Of a DNA stretch of 64,000 nucleotides, positions 7,612 to 15,649 are shown piece after piece. The stretch covers positions 1-64,000 of the forward strand of contig JAJEGI010000178.1 in the NCBI GenBank assembly GCA_022819945.1, given 5' to 3'. The notes beneath the pieces are model-generated. The model did no database searches. It was not told the DNA's origin and saw nothing but the letters and a program-made list of their open reading frames with translations. Position 1 is the first letter of the stretch; the number at the start of each line of letters is the position of its first letter. This stretch comes from Candidatus Poribacteria bacterium. GTDB lineage: Bacteria; Poribacteria; WGA-4E; WGA-3G. Both the position numbers and the translations under genes were made by a program.

Positions 7612-8883
7612 ATGAAAGTCACCAACGTTGAACGTGTAATTGTAGATGTCCCTTTCACCCCGCGTCAACAACAGATTACCACCCAAAGCGTCTCAACCGT
7701 TTACAACTGGTCACTCCTTGAGTTGTGCAAAGTCACAACCGATACCGGACACGTCGGTTGGGGCGAGACGGTCATTCACTATACCTATTCCCGTGTCAGC
7801 GACGCAAGTGTTGAACGTGTCATCGGACAAAGTCCCGCCGAATTGATGAACGACGATTCACTCGGTGCCGGTTTACAGATGGCTCTCTTTGATGTCGTCG
7901 GCAAGATTCTGGAAGTACCCGTCTACCGACTCCTCAGCAACCAATGTCGAGACGCTGTCCCTATTTCGTGGTGGTCTATTGATTCCTCTCCAGAAAACTG
8001 GGCAGCGGAAGCCGCGGATGCCGTGGAAAACGGCTATACCAGCTTCAAAAACAAGCCGCGCCCATGGTGGGATATCCGCGCACAGGTCGAAACTGTCGCA
8101 GAAGTCGTACCAGCCGATTTCAAACTCGACCTCGATCCGAACGGCTCTTGGCGCGATGCGGAAACCGCTATCCCTATCCTCCAAAAACTCGCCACGCACC
8201 CAAACGTCGCAATGTTCGAGACACCCATTCCACAAGGCGATGTTGAAGGTAACAAACAGATCCGAGAAACCGTCGGCTGTCAGATCGCTATGCATTTCGG
8301 GTCGCCACCCTATACGACCTGTATCCGTGAAGATGTATGCACTGGATTTGTCATCGGTGGCGGCAAGTCCCAGGTGATGCGTGAAGGACAACTCAGCGCG
8401 GCAGCGGATATGCCGTTTTGGCTCCAAATCGTCGGAAACGGTTTGACAACAACTTGGGCAGGACATCTCGGCAGTGTACTCACCCACGCAACATGGCCCG
8501 CAATTACCTGTATTAATCTCTATAGCGAGCATCTACTGACACAACCGGTGCAAGTCGCAGATGGATGCCACAAGATTTCAGATGCCCCAGGGTTAGGCGT
8601 TGAAGTTGACGAAGAGGCAGTCGAACGCTGCCGCGTGCCTGATGCGGAATTAGACGCTGACGGCTACACGATCCATCCTCCGCCACGCATCATCAAGACC
8701 GCTGTCTATCCTGATGGCAGCTGTATCCACATGGCGGGCGACGGTTTGAGTTATTTTAATGCCGGTAACGGCGAAGCACAAGTAGAGGGTGCCCGGCTGG
8801 AATTAACCTTCGACGACGGTTCTGACGAATGGGCAGACCTCTTCGAGAAAGCACGCGAAACCCCTGTGCATGGGCAATGGTAG
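7612..8883 (+). CDS. Mandelate racemase/muconate lactonizing-family protein with atypical metal site
   Basis: 423 residues, cytoplasmic, enolase superfamily. The N-terminal capping domain (to about residue 110) is followed by the barrel. Visible active-site elements are the KxK pair K146/K148 (FKNKPRPWW), the first metal-ligand strand KLDLDPNGSW (D173/D175) and the second, FETPIP (E203). Where family members carry a third acidic ligand, this protein has IAMHFGSPP, with His228. It continues with a long C-terminal extension after residue 330 (DGYTIHPPPRIIKTAVYPDG) that is not in standard members. The substrate is unknown and the incomplete ligand set makes ordinary dehydratase or racemase chemistry uncertain. 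AAGGAG precedes the ATG. It is monocistronic. Confidence 0.75.
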   Translation: MKVTNVERVIVDVPFTPRQQQITTQSVSTVYNWSLLELCKVTTDTGHVGWGETVIHYTYSRVSDASVERVIGQSPAELMNDDSLGAGLQMALFDVVGKILEVPVYRLLSNQCRDAVPISWWSIDSSPENWAAEAADAVENGYTSFKNKPRPWWDIRAQVETVAEVVPADFKLDLDPNGSWRDAETAIPILQKLATHPNVAMFETPIPQGDVEGNKQIRETVGCQIAMHFGSPPYTTCIREDVCTGFVIGGGKSQVMREGQLSAAADMPFWLQIVGNGLTTTWAGHLGSVLTHATWPAITCINLYSEHLLTQPVQVADGCHKISDAPGLGVEVDEEAVERCRVPDAELDADGYTIHPPPRIIKTAVYPDGSCIHMAGDGLSYFNAGNGEAQVEGARLELTFDDGSDEWADLFEKARETPVHGQW

Positions 8884-8934
8884 AAATTCTACTGCACCAA
8901 GAAACAGTGGGCATGGTTTCCTTCATTCTCCGTT

Positions 8935-8976
8935 GGCGGGGTGTGTTGCTGGAGTGTTCCTCTAACAACCCCCGCC
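8935..8976 (+). terminator. Hairpin downstream of the racemase-family gene
   Basis: GGCGGGGTGTGTTG pairs with CAACCCCCGCC across an 17-base loop, about 50 bp after the stop codon. A short family D piece (CTGACAACCGATAACTG) follows at 8979-8995. Could be a terminator or a repeat hairpin. Confidence 0.4.
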
Positions 8977-9023
8977 TACTGACAACCGATAACTGAATGG
9001 CTCTGTGGAGTTTCATACTTCGC

Positions 9024-9053
9024 TTGAAACAGAGTTGAAAAATGTGGTATACT
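9024..9053 (+). promoter_or_regulatory. Sigma-70-type promoter upstream of HEPN pseudogene
   Basis: TTGAAA (9024-9029), 18-base spacer, TATACT (9048-9053), 20 bp before the pseudogene ATG. It may still drive the BolA-like ORF downstream. Confidence 0.5.
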
Positions 9054-9072
9054 TCCTAATGAGGTTTGGTGG

Positions 9073-9516
9073 ATGAATCATGATTTGCATGATGGTATAA
9101 GGGAACAAGCCAGGGCGAGTCGCCAACGCTTGGAAGATGCAAGGGTCCTTTTAGGGCTTCTCGGTGGCGCGGTTCAATGTACATTGCTGGTTACGCCGTG
9201 GAATGTCTCTTGAAAACGAAATTGATGCAGGTCTATGATTGTCAAAATTTGTGAGAACTTGAGGGTGTCCTTCAGAATCGTTCTGCCCTTCCTATAGGCG
9301 GTACAATCTTTACGCATCAGTTAGAGACATTATTTAAACTCACACCAAGTTATCACCGTCTACAGCAAAATCAGGATATGTTGTCTTTGTTCAATGTAGT
9401 TAACCGCTGGGCGCCAAAATGGCGTTATGTCTCAAAGCGAACAACTCGCGATGAAGCCTTCTTTTTTTATGGATGCTGTTGAGCAAGTTATGCATTGGAT
9501 AAACAATAATATCTAA
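9073..9516 (+). pseudogene. Decayed HEPN-domain protein gene
   Basis: Three reading frames must be joined to recover a HEPN-like protein. Frame 1 from the ATG at 9073 gives REQARASRQRLEDARVLL and stops at 9213. A second frame gives RGSMYIAGYAVECLLKTKL, the core HEPN segment, stopping after NL. A third gives THQLETLFKLTPSYHRLQ, SLFNVVNRWAPKWRYVSK and TRDEAFFF, and another shift is needed to reach MDAVEQVMHWINNNI ending at TAA 9514-9516. The shifts fall in or near short homopolymers (for example the T-run near 9460). HEPN proteins are often RNases or partners of nucleotidyltransferase antitoxins; this copy cannot make an intact product unless the lesions are sequencing errors. Confidence 0.8.
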
Positions 9517-9530
9517 CAGAGGAATTACAA

Positions 9531-9794
9531 ATGGCATCAAAAACATTAAAACAAAAAATTTACGATTCGCTTAAATCGGGATACTTCAGTGAAGCAACTG
9601 ACCTTGTTGATGTCTCCGACGGTTTCGAAGATCTTGTTCACGTTGTTATTGTTAGCCGGAAATTTGATGGAAAACTCGCGCGTGAAAGGCATAATCTAAT
9701 CTGGGCGGAGTTGACAAAGCAGCTTTCAGATGAAGAATGGGGGCATGTATCCTTATCTGTCGGGGCAAGTCCAGAGGACGTTAAGACCTTGTGA
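9531..9794 (+). CDS. Small BolA-like protein
   Basis: 87 residues. The segment LVHVVIVSRKFDGKLARERH followed by NLIWAELTKQL matches the BolA pattern, in which a beta-strand leads to F-x-G-K and an R-H helix start. The N-terminus (TLKQKIYDSLKSGYFSEATD) would be the first helix. BolA-like proteins bind glutaredoxins and iron-sulfur clusters or nucleic acids, but this protein lacks the surrounding glutaredoxin context. It starts 14 bp after the HEPN pseudogene with GAGG upstream, so the two probably formed one operon. That pairing, rather than sequence, is the best clue to its original job. Confidence in the family is moderate. Confidence 0.55.
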   Translation: MASKTLKQKIYDSLKSGYFSEATDLVDVSDGFEDLVHVVIVSRKFDGKLARERHNLIWAELTKQLSDEEWGHVSLSVGASPEDVKTL

Positions 9795-9847
9795 CAAACC
9801 CCTGTATGTTTTCGCAACCCCGAGTAAAATAAAAAGGCAGAACAACG

Positions 9848-11770
9848 TTGACTTCTCCCCCACAACAACGCGCCCTCACATGGCGTGTCCTATGCATCTT
9901 CGCTATTACCGCACTGGTTAACTGCTATTTCCTCATCCAGATGGAAATCGTGCGTTATACCTTTCCGACATGGGTCGTCCCACTCTCCAATGTCATCTTC
10001 ATCCTCATAGCAGTGATGCTAATCAACGCCGTCATCCGTCTCCTAAACAGTAATGTCGCCCTCGGACAGGGTGAACTCTTACTGCTCTACGTGACCCTCA
10101 GCTTCGCCACAACGCTCGCTGGATGCGATGTCTTACAAGCGATCCTCTCTGTACTTGGACACAGTTTCTGGTTCGCAACAGAAGAAAACGAATGGCGCAC
10201 CCTATTTTGGCACCATCTCCCCCAATGGCTTACGGTTTCAGATAGAGACGCACTCCGAGGCTATTACCAAGGCGAGTCAAGCCTATACCGGCCGCTGCAT
10301 CTACAAGTCTGGCTACCGGTAATAGGGGCATGGTTGTTGCTGTTTATGACCATAGCGTTCATCTTTCTCTGCCTCAACACGATCCTCCGTCGGCAGTGGG
10401 CACAGCGTGAACGCCTCACCTTCCCGATTATTCAACTCCCACTTATGATGACGGATCCGAAATCCGGTTTCTTCCGAAACAAACGGATGTGGATCGGCTT
10501 CGGAATCGCCGCGGGCATCAGCCTATTCAACGGGTTAAGCCATCTCTATCCCGTCCTTCCGCATATCCCTGTGACACGCCGCTTCTTCAGATTCCACGAA
10601 CCCCCGTTCAGTTACTACGGCACTATCATCACCGCCTTTTACCCGTTCGCTATCGGAATTATGTTCCTCATGCCCTTGGATGTCCTCTTTTCGACAACCT
10701 TCTTCTATTTCCTCTATCGAAATGAAGTCGCTTTAGCACAAGCCGTCGGATGGAATGCTATTCCGCGCTTCCCTTACCTTAACGAACAGACAATCGGTGC
10801 TTTTGTGGGACTCTGTTTCTTCTTCGGTTGGACCGGCAAACGACATTTCAAAGCCGTTCTACAAAGTGCCATGCCTTCCCGCGGACGGGAACCACCAATC
10901 GACCAGAGCGACGAACCGATGCCGTATCGCGTGGCTGTCTGGGGTTTTGGCATCGGCATTCTGGTGTTCGCGTTTCTCCTCTACAAAGCAGGCATGGCAC
11001 CTTGGCTCGCGATTACTTTCGCGATCTTGTTCCTCATAACACCCCTGGTAACGACGCGGATCCGGGCGGAGTCCGGTATCTTCGTCCACGCCTACCACTG
11101 GCAGGCACCGCGATACATATTAAGCACCGTCTTAGGGACACATCGTCTCGGTGCACAGAACTTGACAGCACTCTCCGTCTGCTTCTTCAACCGCGATTAC
11201 CGTCCACAACAAATGCCGCACCAATTAGAGGCATTTAAAATCGCTGAACTCGCCAATATTAACCAACGTCGGATGCTCCTGACAATCATCATCGCCACCA
11301 TTTTCGGGGTGTGCGTCGCCTTCTGGGTACAACTCCATCTCTATTACCAGTTCGGTGCCGATTCCGGATACTTCGGACCCTGGGCACTCGGCTACGGTAG
11401 ACAATACTTCCAACGATTGACAAACTGGATATCCTATCCACTCGGTACAGACTGGATCGGCGTAATATTCATGGGTATCGGCTTCTCTGTCATGATGGTA
11501 CTGACATATCTGCGGGTCAAATTCTTCTGGTTACCCTTACATCCGCTCGGTTACGTCATGGCGAGCAACCAAGAGATGTCCGACCTCTGGATTCCGTTGC
11601 TCATCGCTTTAACATTAAAATGGCTCATCCTCCGGCACGGCGGCATCCAAAGTTACCGGCGCGTGATCCCCTTTTTCTTAGGATTAGTCCTCGGCGATTA
11701 CCTCATGGGCAGCACCTGGAGCCTCCTAAACGTCCTCCTAAACACCACCATGTATCAGTTCTACCCATAG
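9848..11770 (+). CDS. Large polytopic membrane protein, OPT-like (DUF6784/DUF6785 type)
   Basis: 640 residues with about 14 hydrophobic segments, for example WRVLCIFAITALVNCYFLI, NVIFILIAVMLINAVI and GVIFMGIGFSVMMVLTYL. Conserved-looking loops include RRQWAQRERLTFPIIQLPL, PYLNEQTIGAFVG, TTRIRAESGIFVHAYHWQAP and DLWIPLLIALTLKWLILRHGG. This resembles the oligopeptide-transporter-like membrane proteins that appear in planctomycetes and relatives with domains of unknown function. The start is TTG at 9848 with AAGGCAG upstream; no ATG fits before the first membrane segment. Substrate is unknown. It lies 53 bp downstream of the BolA-like ORF. Confidence 0.65.
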   Translation: MTSPPQQRALTWRVLCIFAITALVNCYFLIQMEIVRYTFPTWVVPLSNVIFILIAVMLINAVIRLLNSNVALGQGELLLLYVTLSFATTLAGCDVLQAILSVLGHSFWFATEENEWRTLFWHHLPQWLTVSDRDALRGYYQGESSLYRPLHLQVWLPVIGAWLLLFMTIAFIFLCLNTILRRQWAQRERLTFPIIQLPLMMTDPKSGFFRNKRMWIGFGIAAGISLFNGLSHLYPVLPHIPVTRRFFRFHEPPFSYYGTIITAFYPFAIGIMFLMPLDVLFSTTFFYFLYRNEVALAQAVGWNAIPRFPYLNEQTIGAFVGLCFFFGWTGKRHFKAVLQSAMPSRGREPPIDQSDEPMPYRVAVWGFGIGILVFAFLLYKAGMAPWLAITFAILFLITPLVTTRIRAESGIFVHAYHWQAPRYILSTVLGTHRLGAQNLTALSVCFFNRDYRPQQMPHQLEAFKIAELANINQRRMLLTIIIATIFGVCVAFWVQLHLYYQFGADSGYFGPWALGYGRQYFQRLTNWISYPLGTDWIGVIFMGIGFSVMMVLTYLRVKFFWLPLHPLGYVMASNQEMSDLWIPLLIALTLKWLILRHGGIQSYRRVIPFFLGLVLGDYLMGSTWSLLNVLLNTTMYQFYP

Positions 11771-11983
11771 AAACAACGAACCTGCGATTTTCCTTTAATC
11801 CAGTAGGAGTGCAAAGTAGTAGGCACGCTCCGTGGGTTCTCCGTAACCTCAGACTCGGTAGGATCGGTTTCTAACCTCGCCAAATCATACCTATGGGAAG
11901 GGTTTCCAACCCCGATTTCTTCTGTTAAAACTTTGGTATTTCACTTGATTTTACATCCAATTTATGTTATCTTATTCTATTAG

Positions 11984-12147
11984 ATGTAACCCAAGTTGCT
12001 ACTAACAGATTTTGGACGTTTTAATGAGGATTTCAACCGATTTCTCCACCCCGGAGGGGTGATATATCTATAGAAAATGGTGTATTCAACTTCTTGCACT
12101 CCAGCGGAGTGCTATGTGCATAAAAAGGTGGCAACTTGCGTTAGATG
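11984..12147. mobile_element. MITE-like element, family E, with two internal palindromes
   Basis: Imperfect terminal inverted repeats ATGTAACCCAAGTTGCTAC (11984-12002) and GGTGGCAACTTGCGTTAGAT (12128-12147). Inside are two palindromes: CACCCCGGAGGGGTG (12047-12061) and GCACTCCAGCGGAGTGC (12096-12112). No ORF. It occupies most of the 438-bp gap between the membrane protein and the T5orf172 gene; the rest of that gap (11771-11983) shows no gene. Confidence 0.6.
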
Positions 12148-12208
12148 TAGTGGTTTCCATATCCCAGTCCTATGAAATACATTGCAATGATGTTCAAAAA
12201 GAGGTAAG

Positions 12209-12895
12209 ATGATGGCTGCTGTCTATATCATGGTGAATAGAGACATGCCAGGGTTGATAAAGATTGGGCGTACAAGTGGTCCGGCTAGTGAACGTGCGAA
12301 AAAACTTTCACAATCAACCAGTGTTCCAAGTCCATTTGAAGTTGTCTATGAGATCCCTTGTGATCAAGCAAAGCAGCTTGAACGGACTATGCACCGCCAA
12401 CTTGCTCAATATCGTCGTCCACGTCGAGAGTTCTTTGAATGTTCAGTGGAATATGCTATTTCTTTGCTTGAACATTATCACCTTAATATTCTGAACAATC
12501 ACCCATGGAATCAGAAAGCGAAAGAGCTGCTAAACAAATTGCTGGAGAACGAGATAGTGGCGTACCCGGAAGCACTGTACGTGCTACAGCTGGCGGAGTG
12601 GGGGCTGGCGAACCTACCGGAGTATCAGCCGACGGGACAGATACCGCCGCTGCCCCATGTGCCGAGGAACACCCTTCACAGCGACCTGTACAATTTGATC
12701 GACAGCCTGATGCACCAGCGGACACCGAAAGAAGCGATGGAATTCATGCTGGAAACCCCGTGGGACGAGTCGGACGCAGCGAGACCGTACGTGGAGGTGT
12801 TTCAGAAAATGACATCCCCGGACGTAGCGGCGGCACGTATACTCGAGAACCTGACGGAACGGATGCGGTGGTGGACAGCGATCCCGATGGATTAG
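12209..12895 (+). CDS. T5orf172/GIY-YIG-like nuclease-domain protein
   Basis: 228 residues. The first 95 residues match the T5orf172 (GIY-YIG-related) domain: VYIMVNRDMPGLIKIGRT is the two-strand GIY-YIG-like core, followed by SERAKKLSQSTSVPSPFEVV, LERTMHRQLAQYR and REFFECS. Such domains cut DNA or occur in phage and mobile-element proteins. The C-terminal part (from about residue 110, NQKAKELLNKLLENEIVAYP) is helical and proline-rich and I do not recognise it. Base composition shifts sharply from AT-rich before about 12510 to GC-rich after, so the second half may have been joined from another source. It is followed by a broken methyltransferase start. Two adjacent ATGs (12209, 12212) follow AGAGG. 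Confidence 0.65.
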   Translation: MMAAVYIMVNRDMPGLIKIGRTSGPASERAKKLSQSTSVPSPFEVVYEIPCDQAKQLERTMHRQLAQYRRPRREFFECSVEYAISLLEHYHLNILNNHPWNQKAKELLNKLLENEIVAYPEALYVLQLAEWGLANLPEYQPTGQIPPLPHVPRNTLHSDLYNLIDSLMHQRTPKEAMEFMLETPWDESDAARPYVEVFQKMTSPDVAAARILENLTERMRWWTAIPMD

Positions 12896-12942
12896 AACTT
12901 CCAATTTACCGACTACTGGTAACTGATGCCCAGCAACTAATC

Positions 12943-13020
12943 ATGACCAAACTCTACTTCGGCGATAGTCCTGAAGTCCTAAGCAGGATAGATGAGAGAA
13001 AGGCGAGGTTTTCACACTAA
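12943..13020 (+). pseudogene. Orphan 5' end of a DNA methyltransferase gene (copy 1)
   Basis: ATG at 12943 opens MTKLYFGDSPEVLSRIDERK, then diverges and stops at 13020. It resembles the first 20 residues of the intact methyltransferase at 16174 (MNKLYFGDNLEILRELDDAR). No methyltransferase motif follows. One of three such stranded starts. Confidence 0.7.
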
Positions 13021-13060
13021 TCACTGTCCGCATAGATAGCATAAACTAAGGAGGGATATA

Positions 13061-13606
13061 ATGCAACTCTGGGAAGATCAGACAATTGTGCACGCACTTA
13101 AGCATGCCTTGAAAAGTTATGACTACTTAGAATATGATGAGGCAGGTTCTAAACACATCAATGCACTAAAGATAAGAGTTAAACCGGATCATTTAAGTGC
13201 CAAACGCGATTTTTCGGTCGCTGGGAAGATCTGTAAAGCTTTAGAAAAAGAAACAGGAAGGCGTTTTTTCGTGCCTAGTGTTGTCACAAATAGTGAACCG
13301 GATTGGGATACGAAGTGGACCTGGTTCAATGTGCGCGAACAACCATTCCATAAAAATGTAAAGATAACCTATCCAAACGATAGAACTGACCCTCTCATAG
13401 TGGAGTGCTATGTCGGCGAGTATATGAATCTTTTTGTAGGTGATCCACAGATCACGCATTACGCCGACGAAAACGGAGAAATAAAAGTTGAGTTTCGCGT
13501 TGTTGACCGAAAGACTGGAGATACGAGGTGGAGCAAAGCAACGAATGTAGCACTTGACCGGTTAGCGAAGACAGCAGCTGAAGTTATAGCTAAGTCCGCC
13601 CAATAG
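13061..13606 (+). CDS. Protein A, full-length copy, of the methyltransferase-linked module
   Basis: 181 residues, no signal peptide. I do not recognise the family. The N-terminal 90 residues are charged and mixed helix/strand (KICKALEKETGRRFFVPSVV). The C-terminal half is beta-rich: PFHKNVKITYPNDRTDPLIV, ECYVGEYMNLFVGDP, THYADENGEIKVEFRVVDR. That half is present again, without the N-terminal half, at 15410. A strong AAGGAGGGA precedes the ATG. Protein B starts 11 bp after the stop, and the combination A-B-methyltransferase start occurs twice, which suggests a functional link to the methyltransferase. A DNA- or protein-binding role is only inference. Confidence 0.6.
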   Translation: MQLWEDQTIVHALKHALKSYDYLEYDEAGSKHINALKIRVKPDHLSAKRDFSVAGKICKALEKETGRRFFVPSVVTNSEPDWDTKWTWFNVREQPFHKNVKITYPNDRTDPLIVECYVGEYMNLFVGDPQITHYADENGEIKVEFRVVDRKTGDTRWSKATNVALDRLAKTAAEVIAKSAQ

Positions 13607-13617
13607 AGGTATAGTTC

Positions 13618-14121
13618 ATGATAGAATGGTTAACAGTAATTACGGGTGCAGTTGTAGCAATTGGCACTGCTGCGCTCGCATTTATCACGTGGCGGTACGT
13701 TCGTCTAACAAGGCAGCTCGTAGAAGCCTCCGACAAACCAGAAATTATAGTTTATCTACGTGCCTCCCCAACGTTAATTCGCGATAATTTACAAATCAAT
13801 GAAACAACGCTTTGTGTAAAAAATGTAGGTTCGGGCGTTGCTCGTAAAATTGAGTTTGGAGATAATCTTTCTTTCGCGCCTTATGGCGGTGAACCGCTCG
13901 AAAACATTGGCTTCCTCAAAAAGGGAATCGATGTCCTCGCACCAGGACAGGAGAGAAGACAGAATCAACCCAGTGTTGCAGATCCATTTGGGGACTTAAG
14001 TCAATTGCAAGTTACGATTCCGGTTAATTATGAAGACTCGCGGGGTACTAAATATTCTGATGCCTTTTCTCTTGATTTCACCGAGCCAGATTTATTACCA
14101 ACTCAAGGTGACCCTCAATGA
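13618..14121 (+). CDS. Protein B, membrane-anchored beta-sandwich protein, copy 1
   Basis: 167 residues. One N-terminal membrane segment (VITGAVVAIGTAALAFITWRY) is followed by a basic patch (VRLTRQL) and a beta-rich domain: KPEIIVYLRASPT, TLCVKNVGSGVARKIEFG, SFAPYGGEPLENIGFLKKG, IDVLAPGQE. This layout fits a single-pass membrane protein with its globular domain most likely in the cytoplasm by the positive-inside rule. The paralog at 15650 shares most of these blocks. The stop codon overlaps the ATG of a truncated methyltransferase start as ATGA, just as the paralog overlaps the intact methyltransferase, so translation of B and the methyltransferase is coupled. Function unknown. Confidence 0.6.
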   Translation: MIEWLTVITGAVVAIGTAALAFITWRYVRLTRQLVEASDKPEIIVYLRASPTLIRDNLQINETTLCVKNVGSGVARKIEFGDNLSFAPYGGEPLENIGFLKKGIDVLAPGQERRQNQPSVADPFGDLSQLQVTIPVNYEDSRGTKYSDAFSLDFTEPDLLPTQGDPQ

Positions 14122-14204
14122 ACAAACGCTACTTCGGCGATAACCTCGAAATCCTACGCGAGCTGGACGACAAACGCGTCCACCTCATCTACCCTAATCC
14201 GTAA
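14118..14204 (+). pseudogene. Orphan 5' end of a DNA methyltransferase gene (copy 2)
   Basis: ATG at 14118 overlaps the stop of protein B. It encodes MNKRYFGDNLEILRELDD then KRVHLIYPNP and stops at 14204, exactly where the intact gene has its catalytic CTDPPF. The copy is therefore cut at motif IV and cannot be active. Confidence 0.8.
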
Positions 14205-14244
14205 AATAAAGAGCGAACATGCTTATAAAAGAGAACAATCAATT

Positions 14245-14505
14245 ATGTACATCGTGACGGATGACTTAGAAATCATAAACTTCTATCAGTACAAAAATTT
14301 GAGTGTAGAAGGGGAGGACCCTGGCAAAGGTCAACTCGTCTTAACAGCTCAGGATGGTTCTAAACGCGTCATTGCCGAGTTTGCTGAATTCGAGGAAGCA
14401 TACAACCTCTTTTTGGACATCCGCGACGCCCTTGCAGCAGGAGAGACATACTATAGTTTAGAGACATATATGGATGACAATCCATTCAGAGTACCGGCTC
14501 AATAA
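14245..14505 (+). CDS. Small acidic protein of unknown function
   Basis: 86 residues, no signal or membrane segment, with an acidic composition. It opens MYIVTDDLEIINFYQYKNL, then LVLTAQDGSKRVIAEFAEFE and an aromatic helix (EAYNLFLDIRDALAAGETYY). The repeated-strand start could be a small beta-alpha fold. AAGAGA lies upstream. I do not recognise the family. It sits 40 bp after the truncated methyltransferase start, in the spacer between the two A-B modules, and may be a passenger that moved in with the rearrangement. Confidence 0.5.
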   Translation: MYIVTDDLEIINFYQYKNLSVEGEDPGKGQLVLTAQDGSKRVIAEFAEFEEAYNLFLDIRDALAAGETYYSLETYMDDNPFRVPAQ

Positions 14506-14660
14506 GGTGAGAGACATACTATAATTTAGGAACATACCAATCAACAAAGGTTGCTTCAGCACCAATTCTGAAATTCATGTAGGATGACCCGCGTCCGCAC
14601 CTATCTGCATATCAAACAGCAACGTCCAAATCCAACACACAAACGTTGAAAGTCGCAAAT

Positions 14661-14692
14661 CTGACAACCGATAACTGATAACCGACAACCAA
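14661..14692. repeat. Family D repeat fragment
   Basis: CTGACAACCGATAACTG followed by ATAACCGACAACC, ending directly at the archease stop codon. Confidence 0.6.
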
Positions 14693-15112
14693 TTACAAAT
14701 CAAAAATAACCTGAGCAAACCAACTCCCATCATCCTTTTGCACAACCTGCAACTGATGATACGTAACACTCTTAATCTCGGTATAAACCGCGTGTTTATC
14801 AAAATTTGAAGGTTCGCCGTAAACCGTCGCCGACATCTCCGTTTCGCTACACCGCTGAATTTCTGCGCGTTTGAAAAACATCTCCTCCGTCTCATGCCGA
14901 AAGATAAGTTCATCGAGCCACGCCACAAATAGCTCCTCCACAGATTCAGCTGTGAGATGAATCTCTATTGATACTGTCTCATCAACCGTCTCCACAACCG
15001 CAATCGTCTCAAAGAGGCCTTGCGCCGCGTGTGTTAGTAGTTCCGACAGATTCCTGCCCCTAACCACCATCCCCATATCCGCCGTATGTTCAAGATACTC
15101 ATAAGGTTTCAT
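14693..15112 (-). CDS. Archease family protein
   Basis: 139 residues. Archease is the small metal-binding activator of the RNA ligase RtcB; it speeds guanylate transfer so that the ligase can turn over. Diagnostic blocks are YEYLEHTADMGMVVRG at the start (with metal-binding His and Asp), LFETIAVVE, LTAESVEELFVAWLDELIF and EIKSVTYHQLQVV, and the chain ends in a final strand, WFAQVIFDL. Length matches the family. The start at MKPYEYLEHTAD is chosen because the family begins there; an in-frame ATG 23 codons upstream would add a basic tail. No rtcB gene is in the window. The gene is on the opposite strand to the methyltransferase modules around it. Confidence 0.9.
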   Translation of the reverse strand: MKPYEYLEHTADMGMVVRGRNLSELLTHAAQGLFETIAVVETVDETVSIEIHLTAESVEELFVAWLDELIFRHETEEMFFKRAEIQRCSETEMSATVYGEPSNFDKHAVYTEIKSVTYHQLQVVQKDDGSWFAQVIFDL

Positions 15113-15245
15113 ACCATCTCCATCATCACGATTTTTCCTTCGCACCCGCCACATCATACCCTGAAACTTCGATCCTGTCAATTTTCGCTTGCCTTTCTGT
15201 CGGTGTATGTGTTATCATATCAGCGTGATTCAGTGGATTCTTGTT

Positions 15246-15341
15246 AAAAACTACTTCGGCGATAGCCTTGAAATCCTACGCGAACTTGACGACGAGCACG
15301 TTCACCTAATATGCACTGAACTATATTTCTGTGATAGTTAA
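15246..15341 (+). pseudogene. Orphan 5' end of a DNA methyltransferase gene (copy 3)
   Basis: From AAA at 15246 the frame reads KNYFGDSLEILRELDDEHVH then LICTELYF and stops at 15341. It keeps the residues before motif IV (LICT) but loses DPPF. The initiation codon of the intact gene is missing; only a GTG further upstream (15225) is in frame. Confidence 0.75.
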
Positions 15342-15409
15342 ACACTTCGTTAGGTTTCCCACTTGTCTCAGCCTCCACATAGGCGGCAGATCTGAGAAGG
15401 ATATAACAA

Positions 15410-15643
15410 ATGAATGAACAACAATTCCATAAAAATGTAAAGATAACGTACCCAGACGATAGAAATCAGCCTGTTGTTGTCGAATGTTATGTCAACGAAT
15501 ACATGCAAGTTAATGTCAACGATCCCAACATCCTCCGTTATGCCGATGAAAATGGAGAAATAAAAATTGAATTTCGCGTCGTTAACCGAGAAACAGATTC
15601 TATCATTCGGAGCGAAGTAAAGCATGTGGTTATGGAGATTTGA
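15410..15643 (+). CDS. Protein A, N-terminally truncated copy
   Basis: 77 residues, equal to the C-terminal half of the protein at 13061. Shared blocks are FHKNVKITYPDDR, VVVECYVNEYMQV, and RYADENGEIKIEFRVVNRET. Nucleotide identity is high around 15421-15462 versus 13341-13383, so the duplication is fairly recent. AAGGAT precedes the ATG and protein B's paralog begins 6 bp after the stop, so it probably is translated. The loss of the first ~90 residues either shows that the beta half is the essential part or that this copy is degenerating. Confidence 0.6.
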   Translation: MNEQQFHKNVKITYPDDRNQPVVVECYVNEYMQVNVNDPNILRYADENGEIKIEFRVVNRETDSIIRSEVKHVVMEI

Positions 15644-15649
15644 TTCATA

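Noticed and set aside
7873..8532. Minus-strand frame of 219 codons in the enolase-family gene
   Set aside because: Lies wholly inside a well supported plus-strand gene, with no family resemblance or ribosome site.
12505..13020. Open frame of 171 codons overlapping the T5orf172 gene
   Set aside because: It is the GC-rich shadow of the 12209 gene (Gly/Asp/Thr-rich, low complexity) running on into the stranded methyltransferase start; only its last 26 codons have independent support.
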